Assembly (NCBI RefSeq): GCF_001942465.1
Contig: NZ_MKJY01000288.1
Span: forward strand, 1 to 56,167
Origin: Actinomadura sp. CNU-125
Lineage (GTDB): Bacteria; Actinomycetota; Actinomycetes; Streptosporangiales; Streptosporangiaceae
Length of the DNA: 56,167 nucleotides
Reading direction: 5' to 3'
Shown: positions 36,318-44,488 of the stretch, piece by piece
How positions within the stretch are numbered: the first letter of the stretch is position 1
How the letters are laid out: the number at the start of each line of letters is the position of its first letter
The notes under the pieces: model-generated
The model's input: only the letters and a program-made list of their open reading frames with translations
Database searches by the model: none
Told to the model about the DNA's origin: nothing
Program-made: the position numbers and the translations under genes

Positions 36318-36351
36318 CGGCCCTGCTCGGCGTGCGCGCCGGGCAGGGCCG
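36318..36351 (+). terminator. Strong hairpin terminator after the catabolic operon
   Basis: CGGCCCTGC (36318-36326) pairs with GCAGGGCCG (36343-36351), and the inner CGGCG/CGCCG extends the stem around a 4-nt loop. It lies 18 bp after the SMP-30 stop and just before the convergent SepF-like gene, so it may serve both. Confidence 0.85.
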
Positions 36352-36360
36352 TCGGCGTCT

Positions 36361-36564
36361 TCACGGTTGGAGCAGGAACAGCCTGCGGTCGACACGGTCG
36401 AGGGAGCCGCGCCGGGCGAACACCAGGCCGGTCGCGAAGTCGACGAGTTGCTTGGCCTCGTCCTCGGAGAGGTCGCTGAGGTCCATGAGCACCGGAACGC
36501 CCTTGCGGAAGAAGTGCCCGACGTAAAGGACCTCGTTGTAGTTCTGCGGACGGAGCTTCTTCAC
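36361..36564 (-). CDS. Short SepF-like protein
   Basis: About 67 residues from the GTG at 36564 (in-frame alternatives at 36603 and 36639). It is only the globular SepF core: KKLRPQNYNEVLYVGHFFRK, GVPVLMDLSDLSEDEAKQLV and DFATGLVFARRGSLDRVDRR. Canonical SepF anchors FtsZ to the membrane via an N-terminal amphipathic helix and linker, both absent here. Actinomycetes encode extra SepF paralogues (SflA/SflB-like) that modulate division. Gas-vesicle and polymer-associated paralogues also exist. Confidence 0.85.
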   Translation of the reverse strand: MKKLRPQNYNEVLYVGHFFRKGVPVLMDLSDLSEDEAKQLVDFATGLVFARRGSLDRVDRRLFLLQP

Positions 36565-36712
36565 CGTCCCAGTCTGCCCCGGTCGTCGCCCGTCCGCCAC
36601 CATCCGGCGTGTCCCGCGCCGATTGAAACGCTCTTTCACGGACAGGGAAGCAAAGAGGAAAGAGATTTATCGCGCGCCCGGTAATCGGGGATGGGGTGCC
36701 GGTCGCCGGACG

Positions 36713-36729
36713 AACGGGAGTTTCCCGTT
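36713..36729. promoter_or_regulatory. Inverted repeat AACGGGA-GTT-TCCCGTT
   Basis: A perfect 7-bp inverted repeat with a 3-nt spacer lies 49 bp upstream of the RsbW-like gene, in the divergent region with the SepF-like gene. It could be an operator or a leader hairpin. Confidence 0.35.
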
Positions 36730-36777
36730 GGTGCTGCTGGGAAATCTGGAGGTTAGAGGGAACGGAGGCGGTTGGCC

Positions 36778-37230
36778 ATGGAGGTCGTCCTCGAAATGAC
36801 GTTGCCGAGGAGTGCGGAGAGCGCGCCTCTCGTGCGGCGGACGCTCGACGCCTCGCTCCGCGGCCTCGGGGTCACCTCCGAGATACGCGCCGACATCGCG
36901 CTCGCACTGGGAGAGGCGTGCGCGAACGTGGTGCAGCACGCGGCGGCGGGAATGGAATACGAGGTGCGGGCCCGGATGGACGGGTACCGCTGCGTCGTGG
37001 AGATCGTCGACGAGGGCGGGGCGGCGGGCCCCGCGCAGTGGGACGGGGCGCAGGCGGCGCCGCTGGCCGAATCGGGCCGCGGTCTGCAGTTGATGCGGGC
37101 GTTCACCGAGGAAGTCCGGATCAGTGACCGCGTCCATCGCGACGGCGCGATCGTGCACTTCGAAAAGCTGCTGTCCGGGTCGGCCGAAGAGGCCGGCGAA
37201 GGAGTCGTCCGAGAGGCCGCGGCGGGCTGA
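36778..37230 (+). CDS. ATP-binding anti-sigma-factor-like protein (RsbW/SpoIIAB family)
   Basis: A 150-residue stand-alone GHKL ATPase. The N-box reads DIALALGEACANVVQHAAAG, G1-like VVEIVDEGGAAG and GRGLQLMRAFTEEVRISD. These proteins bind a sigma factor or an anti-sigma antagonist and act as Ser kinases in partner switching. I chose the ATG at 36778 because GGAGG lies 9 nt upstream. No sigma factor or STAS antagonist gene is adjacent, but SpoIIE/PP2C-type phosphatases are encoded within 7 kb. Confidence 0.9.
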   Translation: MEVVLEMTLPRSAESAPLVRRTLDASLRGLGVTSEIRADIALALGEACANVVQHAAAGMEYEVRARMDGYRCVVEIVDEGGAAGPAQWDGAQAAPLAESGRGLQLMRAFTEEVRISDRVHRDGAIVHFEKLLSGSAEEAGEGVVREAAAG

Positions 37231-37252
37231 GAAAGGGCCGCCGGAAAGGCGC

Positions 37253-37283
37253 GGGCCGGACGGGCGGCCCGGTGGTCCGGCCC
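37253..37283. terminator. Hairpin between RsbW-like and LPVTG-protein genes
   Basis: GGGCCGGAC (37253-37261) pairs with GTCCGGCCC (37275-37283) around a 13-nt loop, between two convergent genes. Confidence 0.65.
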
Positions 37284-37328
37284 GGCGGCGGACGTCGTCG
37301 CGCAGCTGCCGGGCCGGCGTCGAAGGGA

Positions 37329-38009
37329 TCAGCCCGTGACCGGCAGATCGTGCCGCACCGGCTTGGGCGCGGGCGCCTCCGGCCGCTGCTGCTTCTTCTC
37401 CTGGTGCGTCGGCGCCTGCTTGCCGCACGTGGCGGACGCGACGCGCAGCGTCGTCGGCTCGGTCAGCGGAAGCGCCAGCTCCATCGCGGTGACGTTCGTC
37501 CGCCCGTCGGGCATCCGGCGCTGCTTGTTGAGCGTGAGGGTCGCGTCGCCGACGCCCTCGATCTTCACCGGGATGCGCGTGTTCGGCGGCGGCGTCGCGT
37601 CGATGCTGCGGCCCGCGATGCGCGCGTTCAGCAGGTGCGCCGAGCCGCGGCCGTCGTCGCACTTGGCGGCGACGGCGCTGGCCAGCAGGTCCGCGGACGG
37701 GACGCTCAGCCGTGCGACCTTCGACCGGGCCCGCGACGCCGACGCCTTGACGTCCAGCACCTCGGCCCGCACGAACTTCGTGGACTTCTGCCGCAGCAGG
37801 GCCTTCTCGACCTGCTCGGACCCGGACGACACGGCCGGGACGGGCGCGATGTCGAGCGGCCCGTCCAGGGTGAGCCCGTACGCGGACCCGGCGGCCCCGC
37901 CGGAGCCGGGCTCGGCCAGCGCGGGCGCGGCCATGGCCGGGGCGAGCGCGGCGGCGAGGCCGGTGGCCAGCAGTCCGGCGGTGGCGATGCGTCTGAAGGA
38001 ATCTCTCAT
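37329..38009 (-). CDS. Secreted choice-of-anchor-P-like protein ending in LPVTG
   Basis: A 226-residue exported protein with a Sec signal peptide (RRIATAGLLATGLAAALAPA, cleavage near ALAEPG) and a beta-rich domain with two Cys (VAAKCDDGRG; VASATCGKQA) and TNVTAMELALPLTEPTTLRV, the 'choice-of-anchor P' pattern. The C-terminus is a charged linker followed by HDLPVTG and the stop: a sortase-like LPxTG motif with no membrane helix or basic tail after it. It lies 27 bp downstream of an L,D-transpeptidase gene on the same strand, suggesting a cell-wall role. Confidence 0.82.
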   Translation of the reverse strand: MRDSFRRIATAGLLATGLAAALAPAMAAPALAEPGSGGAAGSAYGLTLDGPLDIAPVPAVSSGSEQVEKALLRQKSTKFVRAEVLDVKASASRARSKVARLSVPSADLLASAVAAKCDDGRGSAHLLNARIAGRSIDATPPPNTRIPVKIEGVGDATLTLNKQRRMPDGRTNVTAMELALPLTEPTTLRVASATCGKQAPTHQEKKQQRPEAPAPKPVRHDLPVTG

Positions 38010-38036
38010 GGGAAAACTCCGATCGTGGTGCGGGAA

Positions 38037-38852
38037 TCAGTCGTTGATGAGGACGAGCGTCCCGAGCGGCACCCGGGACAGCTTGCGCAGCGCTTCGTCC
38101 GGCACCCGCACGCAGCCGTGCGTGACGGCCTTGCCGAACACCGACGCGTCGCTCCAGCCGTGCAGCGCCACGGTTCCCGGGCCGCCGCCGAAGGTGTCGA
38201 GCGTGTCGGAGTGCGCACCGAGCGGCAGCACCAGCGGGCTCGGCTTCTTCTTCTCCGGCGCCAGCTGGGCCATGACGAACGTGCGGCCGGTGGGCGTCGG
38301 AGTGGCGGCCGCGCCGATGGCGACCGGCCACCGCCCGACCGTCCGGCCGGACTCGCGCAGCGTGAGCCGCCGGTCGCCGAGGTCGACGGTGACGAGGTAG
38401 GGCGTGCGCGCCTCGCGCAGCCCGTCGCCGGTGATCCACCCGGACGCCCGGTTGGGGCGGCTCGGCAGCAGTACCCGCCGCCAGCCGCCGGAGCTCTCCA
38501 CGACCGGGACCCAGGTGGGGCCGCCGAGCTGCTCGGTGGGGAGCGTGGCGACGCGGGTCCCGCCGGGCCGGTCGAGCACCGGCAGCGGCTTCGCCGGGTG
38601 CACGACGAGACCGTCGGTCGCCTCCCGCCCGCGGTCGGCGGGCGCGCCCTGCACCGTCGTGAACGTGGTCGCCTCGGGCACGGCCGCGTCGCCGGCCGGT
38701 TTCGCGGACGTCCCGGCGGACGGCCCCGCGGACCGTTCGGCGGCCTCGCCGCGCCCGGGCCCGCCCCCGCAGCCGGACAGCAGCAGCGCCGCGACCGGCA
38801 CGAGCGCACCCGCCGTGATCGCCCGCCTCCGGAGCGCAATCATCGTCGCCAT
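38037..38852 (-). CDS. L,D-transpeptidase lipoprotein (YkuD domain)
   Basis: A 271-residue lipoprotein. The signal peptide has a lipobox LLLSGCGGG; a low-complexity linker and an SH3-like region (LPTEQLGGPTWVPVVESSGG) follow. The C-terminal YkuD domain has YLVTVDLGDRRLTLRESGRT, PTPTGRTFVMAQL, and the catalytic block VALHGWSDAS, KAVTHGCVRVPDEAL with the active Cys. It makes 3-3 crosslinks in peptidoglycan or attaches proteins to it. I chose the ATG at 38852; ATG 38843 is also possible. The LPVTG protein follows in the same operon. Confidence 0.9.
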   Translation of the reverse strand: MATMIALRRRAITAGALVPVAALLLSGCGGGPGRGEAAERSAGPSAGTSAKPAGDAAVPEATTFTTVQGAPADRGREATDGLVVHPAKPLPVLDRPGGTRVATLPTEQLGGPTWVPVVESSGGWRRVLLPSRPNRASGWITGDGLREARTPYLVTVDLGDRRLTLRESGRTVGRWPVAIGAAATPTPTGRTFVMAQLAPEKKKPSPLVLPLGAHSDTLDTFGGGPGTVALHGWSDASVFGKAVTHGCVRVPDEALRKLSRVPLGTLVLIND

Positions 38853-39019
38853 GGTGCGGGATGCTAGTAGTGGGAAGGGCGTGCGTAGCGGAAATTCGGA
38901 AAATGCCACGCCGAGGCGGTTATTCCGCTCGCATTGAGGTGGCTATTTCTGTTTCGCCGGAGACGATGGGGTTATGGGTGGAAGGTGTGTTTCCTGGGCG
39001 GTGTTTGCCTGCTGTGTTT

Positions 39020-39190
39020 GCCTGCGTCGCCCTCGGCGTCAGGCCCTGGGGGCCTTCCTTCAACGGGCACCGCCTGCGATTGCTGCATCGCTCCGACTCG
39101 CCCGGGGGGCTCGCTGCGCGATCAAGTTCTCGCTTCGCTCGAACTTGGCTTCGCCCGCAATCGCAGTGGTTCCGGGCCTGCGTGGTTGCT
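39020..39190. repeat. Intergenic nested palindromic element
   Basis: The roughly 300 bp between the transpeptidase and SpoIIE genes hold no convincing gene. Within them TGCGATTGC (39075-39083) pairs with GCAATCGCA (39157-39165), and inside, AAGTTC (39124-39129) pairs with GAACTT (39141-39146) around CGCTTCGCTC. The preceding CAGGCCCTGGGGGCCT is itself nearly palindromic. The upstream part (38880-39010) is less GC-rich than its surroundings. It resembles dispersed REP-like elements of actinomycete genomes or a structured RNA; only one copy is in this window. Confidence 0.45.
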
Positions 39191-39206
39191 GTGATGGCTG
39201 AGGCGG

Positions 39207-40370
39207 GTGGTAGTGAGCGCTGACGAGGGGGGTGCCTTCGAGGAGGTCGTGCGGGCCGTGTGGGGGGCTCGGCCGCATGAGCTGCCCGCGGTCGGCGGGC
39301 GGGCGGTCGGGCGGTTCACCGGCGGCGGGGACGCCCTGGTGCTGTTGCCGGACTACCGGCAGACGGTGCTCGTCGCGCCGGACGGGGACGCCACGGCGGT
39401 CGCGAACACGGCGGCCGGGCGGGCCTTCGCCGCGCAGCGGACGGTGCGGGACGCGGCGGACGTCCTGTACGTGCCGCTCACCGTGCAAGGCGATCGTGTC
39501 GGCGTGCTGGGCGTCCCGCTGCCGGCCGGCGACCCACCGGACCGGCTGGACGAGGTCGCGGACGTCCTCGCGCGGGCCCTTCGGCTCGCGGACGGCGGCA
39601 CCGACCTGTACCGGCGGATCCGGCGGCGGACGCGGCTCACGGTGGCCGCGGAGATGCAGTGGGACCTGCTGCCCGCGTCCGCGTTCGAGACCGCGGAGAT
39701 CGCGTTCGCGGGACGGCTCGAACCGGCGTACGCGGTGTGGGGCGACCACTTCGACTGGGCGGCCTCCGGGGACGGGTTCACGCTGAGCGTCACGAACGGG
39801 ATGGGCACCGGGACCGCGGCGGCCGCGCTCACCCACCTGGCGGTCAGCGCGCTGCGCAACGCGCGCCGGTCCGGGGGCGACATCGCCGAGCAGGCGACGC
39901 TGGCCGACCAGAGCGTGTACGCGCTGTACCGGGGCGAGCGGCACGTGTCGACGCTGCTGCTCGACTTCGACTACGCCACCGGGCGCGTCCGGACGATCGA
40001 CGCCGGGTCCCCGCGGATCTACCGGCTGCGCGGGACGTCCGCGGAGTCGATCGGGTTCGACGCGCAACTCCCCCTCGGGATGTTCGGCGACACCCGGTAC
40101 GCGGTCGAGGAGTTCGCCGTCGAGCCCGGCGACCGCCTCGTCGTCGTGAGCGACGGGGTGCACGCGGCGCGGTCGCCGTCCACCGGGGAGGAGTTCGGCG
40201 GCACGCCGCTGCAGAACGCGCTGCGCGCCACGCGCCTGCAGAAGGCGCCCGAGGCCGTCGGCACCGTGATCCGCGAGTACGTCGAGTTCTACGCGGGCGG
40301 GGAGCCGGGCGACGACGCCGTCGTGGTGTGCGTCGACTGGACGGGACGCGGGGTCACCGGGGGAGCTTGA
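39207..40370 (+). CDS. SpoIIE/PP2C-type serine phosphatase, divergent active site
   Basis: About 387 residues. An N-terminal GAF-like region ([40 protein letters not shown]) and a C-terminal PP2C-SpoIIE domain ([66 protein letters not shown]). The first metal Asp is kept in WGDHFD, but the usual GDVxGHG reads VTNGMGTG, with Asn for Asp. It could be an active subfamily variant or a pseudophosphatase. The start is one of several GTGs near 39207-39213. It is convergent with the REC gene, overlapping by 17 bp. Confidence 0.85.
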   Translation: MVVSADEGGAFEEVVRAVWGARPHELPAVGGRAVGRFTGGGDALVLLPDYRQTVLVAPDGDATAVANTAAGRAFAAQRTVRDAADVLYVPLTVQGDRVGVLGVPLPAGDPPDRLDEVADVLARALRLADGGTDLYRRIRRRTRLTVAAEMQWDLLPASAFETAEIAFAGRLEPAYAVWGDHFDWAASGDGFTLSVTNGMGTGTAAAALTHLAVSALRNARRSGGDIAEQATLADQSVYALYRGERHVSTLLLDFDYATGRVRTIDAGSPRIYRLRGTSAESIGFDAQLPLGMFGDTRYAVEEFAVEPGDRLVVVSDGVHAARSPSTGEEFGGTPLQNALRATRLQKAPEAVGTVIREYVEFYAGGEPGDDAVVVCVDWTGRGVTGGA

Positions 40371-40800
40371 CGACCGTCACGAAGAAGTCGTCGATCCGGC
40401 GGACGACGGAGACGAACCGCTCGAAGTCGACGGGCTTGGTCACGTAGGCGTTGGCGTGCAGGCGGTAGCTGCGCAGGATGTCCTCGTCGGCCTCGGACGT
40501 GGTGAGCACCACGACGGGGATGCTGCGCAGCTCCTCGTCGTCCTTGATCTCGCCGAGGACCTCGCGGCCGTCCTTGCGCGGCAGGTTCAGGTCGAGCAGG
40601 ACCAGGTCGGGGCGCGGCTTGCCCGAGTACTCCCCTTCGCGGCGCAGGAACGCCATCGCCTTCTCGCCGTCCTCCACCACGTGGAGCGTGTTCTGCACCT
40701 TGTTGTGCTCGAACGCCTCGGTGGTGAGCAGGACGTCGCCGGGGTCGTCCTCCACGAGCAGCACCTCGATCGGGCGGCCGTCAGTCTTGCCGTCGGTCAT
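40354..40800 (-). CDS. Single-domain response regulator (Rcp1-like)
   Basis: A 148-residue receiver domain without an output domain: [20 protein letters not shown] (acidic pocket), the phospho-Asp in [35 protein letters not shown] (Thr) and [20 protein letters not shown] (Lys). Such proteins receive phosphate from phytochrome-like kinases. It starts 20 bp inside the end of the histidine kinase gene and is the last gene of a three-gene signalling operon. Confidence 0.93.
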   Translation of the reverse strand: MTDGKTDGRPIEVLLVEDDPGDVLLTTEAFEHNKVQNTLHVVEDGEKAMAFLRREGEYSGKPRPDLVLLDLNLPRKDGREVLGEIKDDEELRSIPVVVLTTSEADEDILRSYRLHANAYVTKPVDFERFVSVVRRIDDFFVTVVKLPR

Positions 40801-42484
40801 CGGAATCTCCCTCGGGAAGGGTCCACCGGAACGTGGTGCCGCTGTCGGTGTCGTGCTGGTCGGTATCGCCGGTGGCGAGCCAGATGCGGCCGCCGTGGTA
40901 CTCGACGATCTTCTTGCAGAGCGCGAGCCCGATGCCGGTGCCGGAGTACTCGTCGCGGGGGTGCAGCCGCTGGAAGATCAGGAAGATGCGGTCGGCGTAG
41001 CGGGGCTCGATGCCGATGCCGTTGTCGGAGCAGTGGAACTCCCACTCGCCGTCGCGGCGCTCGGCGCCGAGCGACACCCGCGGGGCGACGCCCTCGCGGC
41101 GGAACTTGATCGCGTTCCCGACGAGGTTCTGGAACAGCTGCGTGAGCTGGGTGCGGTCGCCCGGGACGGACGGCAGCTCGCCGATCTCGACGGCCCCGCC
41201 GGTCTCCTCGCAGAGGGCGTCCAGGTTCGACACCGCCTGGCGCGCGACCTCGTTCAGGTCGAGCGACTCCTCGACCTGCGAGATCCGGCCCACCCGCGAG
41301 AAGCCCAGCAGGTCGTTGATGAGGGCCTGCATGCGTTTCGCGCCGTCCACCGCGAACTCGATGTACTGGCGGCCCCGGTCGTCGAGCTGGTCTCCGTACC
41401 GGCGCTCGATCATCTGACAGAAGCTCGCCACCTTCCGCAGCGGCTCCTGCAGGTCGTGGCTCGCCACGTACGCGAACTGCTCCAGCTCGGCGTTCGAGCG
41501 GCGCAGCTCCTCGGCCTGCTCCGTCAGCTCCCGGGCCTGCTCGGTCAGCTGCCCCGCCGCCCGGACGCTGGTGCCCCACTCGTCGATGATCCGCCGCCGC
41601 ATCGCGTCGATGATCGCCGCGAGCTCGTGCAGTTCCGCCGGGCCCGACACGTCCAGCCGGTGCGCGAAGTCCCCGTGCGCCACCGCGCGGACCCGGTCGG
41701 TCATCGACGAGACGGGCTTCAGCACCGTCCGGCGGATCACCAGGGCGAGCGCGGCGACCGCCACGGCGACGATGCCGAGCGCGCCGCCGGTCGCCCACAG
41801 CGACGCCCGTCCCCGGGCGGCCAGCCGGTCCGCCGCGTCCTCGTGCAGCGCCGTGATCGCCCGCTGCAGTTGCTGGACGTCGGCGCGGACGGCGTCGAAC
41901 AGCCGGCGGCCCCGGTCCTCGCCTTCCTCGGTCAGGCCCGCCCCCGGCCCCCGGTCGATCAGCGGGGCCGCGAACGCGGCGCGCCAGGCGGCGGCGTCGG
42001 CCACGGTGCGGTCCAGCAGCGCGACGGCGTCCTCGCCGCCCGACACCCCGGTCAGCAGCCGCCGCATCCGGGACGCCGCCGCGTCCTCCCGCGCGACGGC
42101 CGCGCGGAAGTCGGCGAGTGCTTCGGCCCCGCCGTCCGCCGCGTACGAGCGGATCGCGGTGTCCTGGGCGTTCAGCGACGAGGTGACCTCGAACTGCTGC
42201 AGCGTCCCCTGCGACACCTTGCCGACCAGTTCGTCCCGCGCGCGGTCGTTCTGGTAGAGCGCCGCCCCGGCGAGGGCGAACGCCGCCGCCAGCAGCAGCC
42301 CGAGGACGAGCGCGCCCGTCCGGTACAGGTTCCGCAGGCTGATCCGGCTGAGCCCGTGCGGCTCCGGGTACTCGGCCTCGGGCAGGACGACCGGCGGGCC
42401 GAAGCCCTCCGGTGCGGGTGCGCCCGCCGCGCCCGCCGCGCCCGCCGCGTCCGTCGCGTCCGTCGCGTCCGCCGGATTCGTCAC
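40781..42484 (-). CDS. Membrane sensor histidine kinase
   Basis: A 567-residue kinase. The N-terminal linker has a [10 protein letters not shown] repeat, the first membrane helix is [20 protein letters not shown], then a CHASE3-like extracellular helical domain ([20 protein letters not shown]), a second helix ([20 protein letters not shown]) and a HAMP domain. The HisKA box is [20 protein letters not shown] with the phospho-His, and the ATPase has [33 protein letters not shown] and [20 protein letters not shown]. The GTG start overlaps the REC-PP2C stop (GTGA). It probably phosphorylates the downstream REC protein and perhaps the upstream REC-PP2C. Confidence 0.93.
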   Translation of the reverse strand: MTNPADATDATDAAGAAGAAGAPAPEGFGPPVVLPEAEYPEPHGLSRISLRNLYRTGALVLGLLLAAAFALAGAALYQNDRARDELVGKVSQGTLQQFEVTSSLNAQDTAIRSYAADGGAEALADFRAAVAREDAAASRMRRLLTGVSGGEDAVALLDRTVADAAAWRAAFAAPLIDRGPGAGLTEEGEDRGRRLFDAVRADVQQLQRAITALHEDAADRLAARGRASLWATGGALGIVAVAVAALALVIRRTVLKPVSSMTDRVRAVAHGDFAHRLDVSGPAELHELAAIIDAMRRRIIDEWGTSVRAAGQLTEQARELTEQAEELRRSNAELEQFAYVASHDLQEPLRKVASFCQMIERRYGDQLDDRGRQYIEFAVDGAKRMQALINDLLGFSRVGRISQVEESLDLNEVARQAVSNLDALCEETGGAVEIGELPSVPGDRTQLTQLFQNLVGNAIKFRREGVAPRVSLGAERRDGEWEFHCSDNGIGIEPRYADRIFLIFQRLHPRDEYSGTGIGLALCKKIVEYHGGRIWLATGDTDQHDTDSGTTFRWTLPEGDSDDRRQD

Positions 42485-43680
42485 AGGTCCCCCCTGCCGA
42501 GCAGCAGGACGGCCAGGTCGTCGGGCAGGACGTCGCCGTTCAGCCGTTCGGCCTCGGCGGCCAGCCCGTCGATCAGCGCCTCGCCGCGGTCGCCGCGCGC
42601 GTGCGCCGCCGCCGCCAGTTCCAGCAGTCCCTCCAGGTCGAGCCGTTCGCCGCCGTCCCCGACGCAGCCCTCGATCAGCCCGTCGGTGTAGAGGAACAGA
42701 CCCCACGCGTCGCCGAGCTCGACGTCCAGCGCGGGCCACTCCAGCCCGGGGACCAGGCCGAGCGCCGGGCCGCGCGGGTGCTCGGGCAGGGCCCGCACGC
42801 CGTCCGGGCCGAACAGCAGCGGGCGCGGATGCCCGGCCCGGTGGACGCGCGCGGTGCGGCGGTCGGGCGCGATCGTCAGCATGCACACGGTGGTGAAGAT
42901 CTCGTCGCCCCACCGCTCGTGCTCCAGCACCGCGTCGAGGGTCTCCAGGAGCCGCTGCCCCTGGTGCCCCGCGAGGACGAGCGTCCGCCACGCCATCCGC
43001 AGCCGCACGCCGAGGGACGCCTCGTCCGCGCCGTGCCCGCTGACGTCGCCGATGACCGCGTGGACCGTCCCGTCCGCGGTCTCCACGGTGTCGTGGAAGT
43101 CGCCGCCGAGCAGCGCCCGGTCGCGGCCCGGCCGGTAGCGGGTGTGGTGCCGCACCGACCCGTCCGTCAGGATCGGGACCGGCAGCAGGCCGCGCTCCAG
43201 CCGCGCGTTCTCCCGCGCCACCACGCGCGCCTCGACGAGCTGCTTCTCCGACTCGTCCGCCCGCTTGCGCTCGATCGCGTAGCTGATCGCGCGGCCGAGG
43301 AGCGCGCCGTCCACGTCCTGCTTGACCAGGTAGTCCTGTGCCCCGGCGGCGACCGCGGCCACGCCCACGTGCGCGTCGGCGAGCCCCGTCAGGACGAGCA
43401 CCGCGGTGTCGGGCGCGCGGTCGATCACCTGCCGCAGGGCGTCGAGCTCCCGCGCGTCCGGCAGCGACAGGTCGACGATGACGCACTGCAGGCCGGGGTG
43501 GATGGCGGCCAGCGCCTCCGCGAGCGTCCGCGCCACGGTGATCTCGGCGCCCGGGCGGACCTCGGTCAGCAGTTCCTCGAAGAGGAACGCGTCGCCCGGG
43601 TCGTCTTCGACGAGCAGCACGCGCAGGGTGCCCGTGACGTCGGGGAGACGCGCGGCACCGCGACCGGGGATCGCGGTCAT
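42481..43680 (-). CDS. Response regulator with PP2C/SpoIIE phosphatase output
   Basis: A 399-residue REC-PP2C protein. The receiver has [20 protein letters not shown], phospho-Asp in LQCVIVDLSLPDARELDALR and AAGAQDYLVKQDVDGALLG; a coiled linker (YAIERKRADESEKQLVEARV) joins the phosphatase, which keeps the canonical motifs LLGGDFHDTVETADG, HAVIGDVSGHGADEAS, LFLYTDGLIEGCVGDG and LPDDLAVLLLG. RsbU-like proteins of this kind dephosphorylate an anti-sigma antagonist. First gene of the operon with the kinase and the single REC. Confidence 0.93.
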   Translation of the reverse strand: MTAIPGRGAARLPDVTGTLRVLLVEDDPGDAFLFEELLTEVRPGAEITVARTLAEALAAIHPGLQCVIVDLSLPDARELDALRQVIDRAPDTAVLVLTGLADAHVGVAAVAAGAQDYLVKQDVDGALLGRAISYAIERKRADESEKQLVEARVVARENARLERGLLPVPILTDGSVRHHTRYRPGRDRALLGGDFHDTVETADGTVHAVIGDVSGHGADEASLGVRLRMAWRTLVLAGHQGQRLLETLDAVLEHERWGDEIFTTVCMLTIAPDRRTARVHRAGHPRPLLFGPDGVRALPEHPRGPALGLVPGLEWPALDVELGDAWGLFLYTDGLIEGCVGDGGERLDLEGLLELAAAAHARGDRGEALIDGLAAEAERLNGDVLPDDLAVLLLGRGDL

Positions 43681-43728
43681 GGCTCAGCTCCTTAGCCGGG
43701 GGGACGAGCTTGCGAGCGGCGGATTTGC

Positions 43729-43742
43729 TTGCAGTCGTGCAA
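43729..43742. promoter_or_regulatory. Inverted repeat TTGCA-GTCG-TGCAA upstream of the signalling operon
   Basis: A perfect 5-bp inverted repeat nested in the wider pair ATTTGC/GCAAAT, in an AT-rich stretch 49 bp upstream of the REC-PP2C start. A candidate operator or promoter element; the binding protein is unknown. Confidence 0.4.
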
Positions 43743-43887
43743 ATATTAGATGCATTCCGCATGAGCCTGGCACCTCCCGCGGCGGAAGGCTCCTCCCGCC
43801 GGAGAAAACCCGACTCTGCGGTAACGATGATGATCCACGGGCCACTACCTCCCGACGGAACGCACCCGGCGGACGGAGGAGCACACG

Positions 43888-44488
43888 GTGGCGGACGAAG
43901 ATCCCGGTCGGCGAGCCGCCGACGAGCGGCGCTTCACCGCGATGTACGACACGTGCAGGCAGCGCGTCTGGGCGTACGCGGCGAGCCGGGCAGGTCGGCA
44001 GGTCGCCGACGAGGTGGTGAGCGAGACCTTCACGGTGGCGTGGCGGCGCCTGGCCGACGTGCCGGACCCGCCGCTGCCGTGGCTGCTCGGCGTCGCCCGC
44101 AACGTCCTGCGCGCGGGCCACCGCGCGGAGGCGCGGCGCGAGGCGTTCACGGCCGAGCTGGGCCGCCGCGCCGCGCGTCCCGGCGGCGACGTCGCCGAGC
44201 AGGTCGCCGAGCGCCTCGCCGTGCTCCGCGCGATGGCGGCGCTGCCGGAGAACGACCGGGAGATCTTGATCCTGGTCGCCTGGCAGGGGCTGGCGCCGAA
44301 GGACGCCGCCCGCGTCGTCGGGCTGCTCGGCCACGGCGCTGCGGGTGCGCCTGCACCGGGCGCGCCGCCGGCTCGTCCGGGCGGTGGAGGAAGCCCCCGA
44401 ACGCGACGACGGCGCCGGCGCGGCCGGTGTCCGGGCGGGCGGCGCCGAACGTTCGCGGGTGGGGATCATCAAGGAGGAGTTGTCATGA
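43888..44488 (+). CDS. RNA polymerase sigma factor (ECF type), frame-shifted
   Basis: About 200 residues. Region 2 reads RFTAMYDTCRQRVWAYAASR, DEVVSETFTVAWRRLADVPD and LPWLLGVARNVLRAGHRAEA; region 4 is LPENDREILILVAWQGLAPK followed, in another frame, by CSATALRVRLHRARRRLVRA. One extra G near 44325 (GGGC for GGC) explains the shift; the corrected frame ends IIKEELS with a TGA at 44486-44488 that overlaps the next ATG. As written, the frame runs straight into the next gene, giving a false 586-residue fusion. GTG start with GGAGGAG. Confidence 0.9.

Noticed and set aside
40781..43762. A 993-residue version of the histidine kinase
   Set aside because: The upstream part is antiphase to the well-formed REC-PP2C gene; the GTG at 42484 overlaps its stop and gives a normal kinase N-terminus.
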